Shown in pieces: positions 63,539-64,000 of a stretch of 64,000 nucleotides of DNA. Source of the stretch: Juglans regia (lineage: Eukaryota; Streptophyta; Magnoliopsida; Fagales; Juglandaceae); the NCBI RefSeq assembly GCF_001411555.2, contig NC_049911.1, forward strand, positions 2,976,001 to 3,040,000. The letters are read 5' to 3'. The notes below the pieces were generated by a model. That model saw only the letters and a program-made list of their open reading frames with translations, did no database searches and was not told the origin of the DNA. A program made the position numbers and the translations under genes. Position 1 is the first letter of the stretch; the number at the start of each line of letters is the position of its first letter.

Positions 63539-64000
63539 CACTACAACAATTGTGAGCTTTTGGGACGATTTTTCTTTAGAACAAAATTAAAATCGTCCCA
63601 AAATGTAAGATTTAAGGATAAAATTCTGATTTCATCTCAAAAAAATTTTGAAACATGCTTTCTGTTCGAACGCTATACTTAAGGACGACAAATTGCATAC
63701 CTAGTGAAATAATTACTCGCAGTTGAGGGAAAAATTGGTGGGTTGTTCGAAGGAAAGTAATTTATCGTTCGAACGTCCATCGTAATTTTATAAAGAAATG
63801 TTCATGCAAAATGTCTAAAGTTTTCTTGGCATGGAGCTTTAGCTGTGGATGATAAAATTCGAAGAATTGGTATTCCTTTAGTTTCGAGATGTAATTGTTG
63901 CATTCAAGGAAATTATGAGGACTTAAACCATGTTCTATTTGCTGGTGAAGTGGCTGCCGAAGTCTGGAAGAAAATTGGAGTTATGCTTGGGCTACCTCTT
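63539..64000 (+). mobile_element. CACTA-like terminus, element continues beyond the window
   Basis: Starts CACTACAACAATTGTGAGC, a CACTA-type end, followed by a perfect 12-bp inverted repeat (TGGGACGATTTT 63561-63572, AAAATCGTCCCA 63589-63600) and GTTCGAACG motifs. The other end is outside the window. Confidence 0.6.
63808..64000 (+). pseudogene. LINE zf-RVT domain fragment
   Basis: Reads in one frame to the window end: FSWHGALAVDDKIRRIGIPL, then SRCNCC, EDLNHVLF and AAEVWKKIG, which is the zinc-binding region that follows the RT in plant L1 ORF2. It may have been captured inside the CACTA-like element or be its neighbour. Confidence 0.75.

Overview
The window is plant nuclear DNA. It is AT-rich, with intron-rich genes of plant-only families (a calponin-homology kinesin-14, Di19, WAT1/MtN21 transporters) and dense plant-type transposons (Ty1/copia, LTR/LARD-like, L1 LINE, tRNA-derived SINE, hAT, CACTA, Tourist-like MITEs). 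A woody eudicot, perhaps in the Fagales, is my guess; this rests on impression only.

Layout. 1-4051: 5'-truncated, decayed Ty1/copia element with its 3' LTR. 4674-9970 (-): a 17-exon kinesin whose last exon(s) are not in the window; the copia element lies where the last intron or the 3' end should be. 10.4-15.8 kb: AT-rich intergenic DNA with several MITEs. 15806-20605 (-): a complete non-autonomous LTR retrotransposon (two LTRs, iMet PBS, PPT) whose 3' LTR carries a nested hAT element with a perfect 8-bp target duplication. 20.6-26.0 kb: intergenic, with one MITE and a weak small-ORF transcription unit. 26734-30286 (+): a three-exon RING + PHD finger nuclear protein with an acidic internal repeat. 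31550-40817 (-): a five-exon Di19 zinc-finger gene whose first intron holds a full L1 LINE with matching target duplications (itself carrying a MITE), and whose third intron is a U12-type AT-AC intron carrying a SINE.

41.4-47.2 kb and 59.7-63.3 kb: two copies of a duplicated block, each with a seven-exon WAT1-related transporter gene on the minus strand (42953-45188, 377 aa; 60400-62682, 359 aa). The copies differ by MITE insertions in the first and by a ~657-bp deletion in the second that rewrote the C-terminus. Between them lie CACTA-type DNA (48.1-55.7 kb, with a broken plant En/Spm transposase gene) and a GC-richer degenerate tandem array (56.6-59.0 kb). The window ends in another CACTA terminus and a LINE zf-RVT fragment.

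The host genes do not form a pathway: a microtubule motor, a chromatin/ubiquitin-type zinc-finger protein, a stress-related transcription factor and two membrane transporters. The most distinctive signals are the splice sites (two U12 AT-AC introns and one probable GC-AG intron in two genes 27 kb apart), the well-delimited nested insertions, and the duplicated transporter block, in which one copy serves as an empty-site record for the other. I did not find a convincing previously undescribed biological system.
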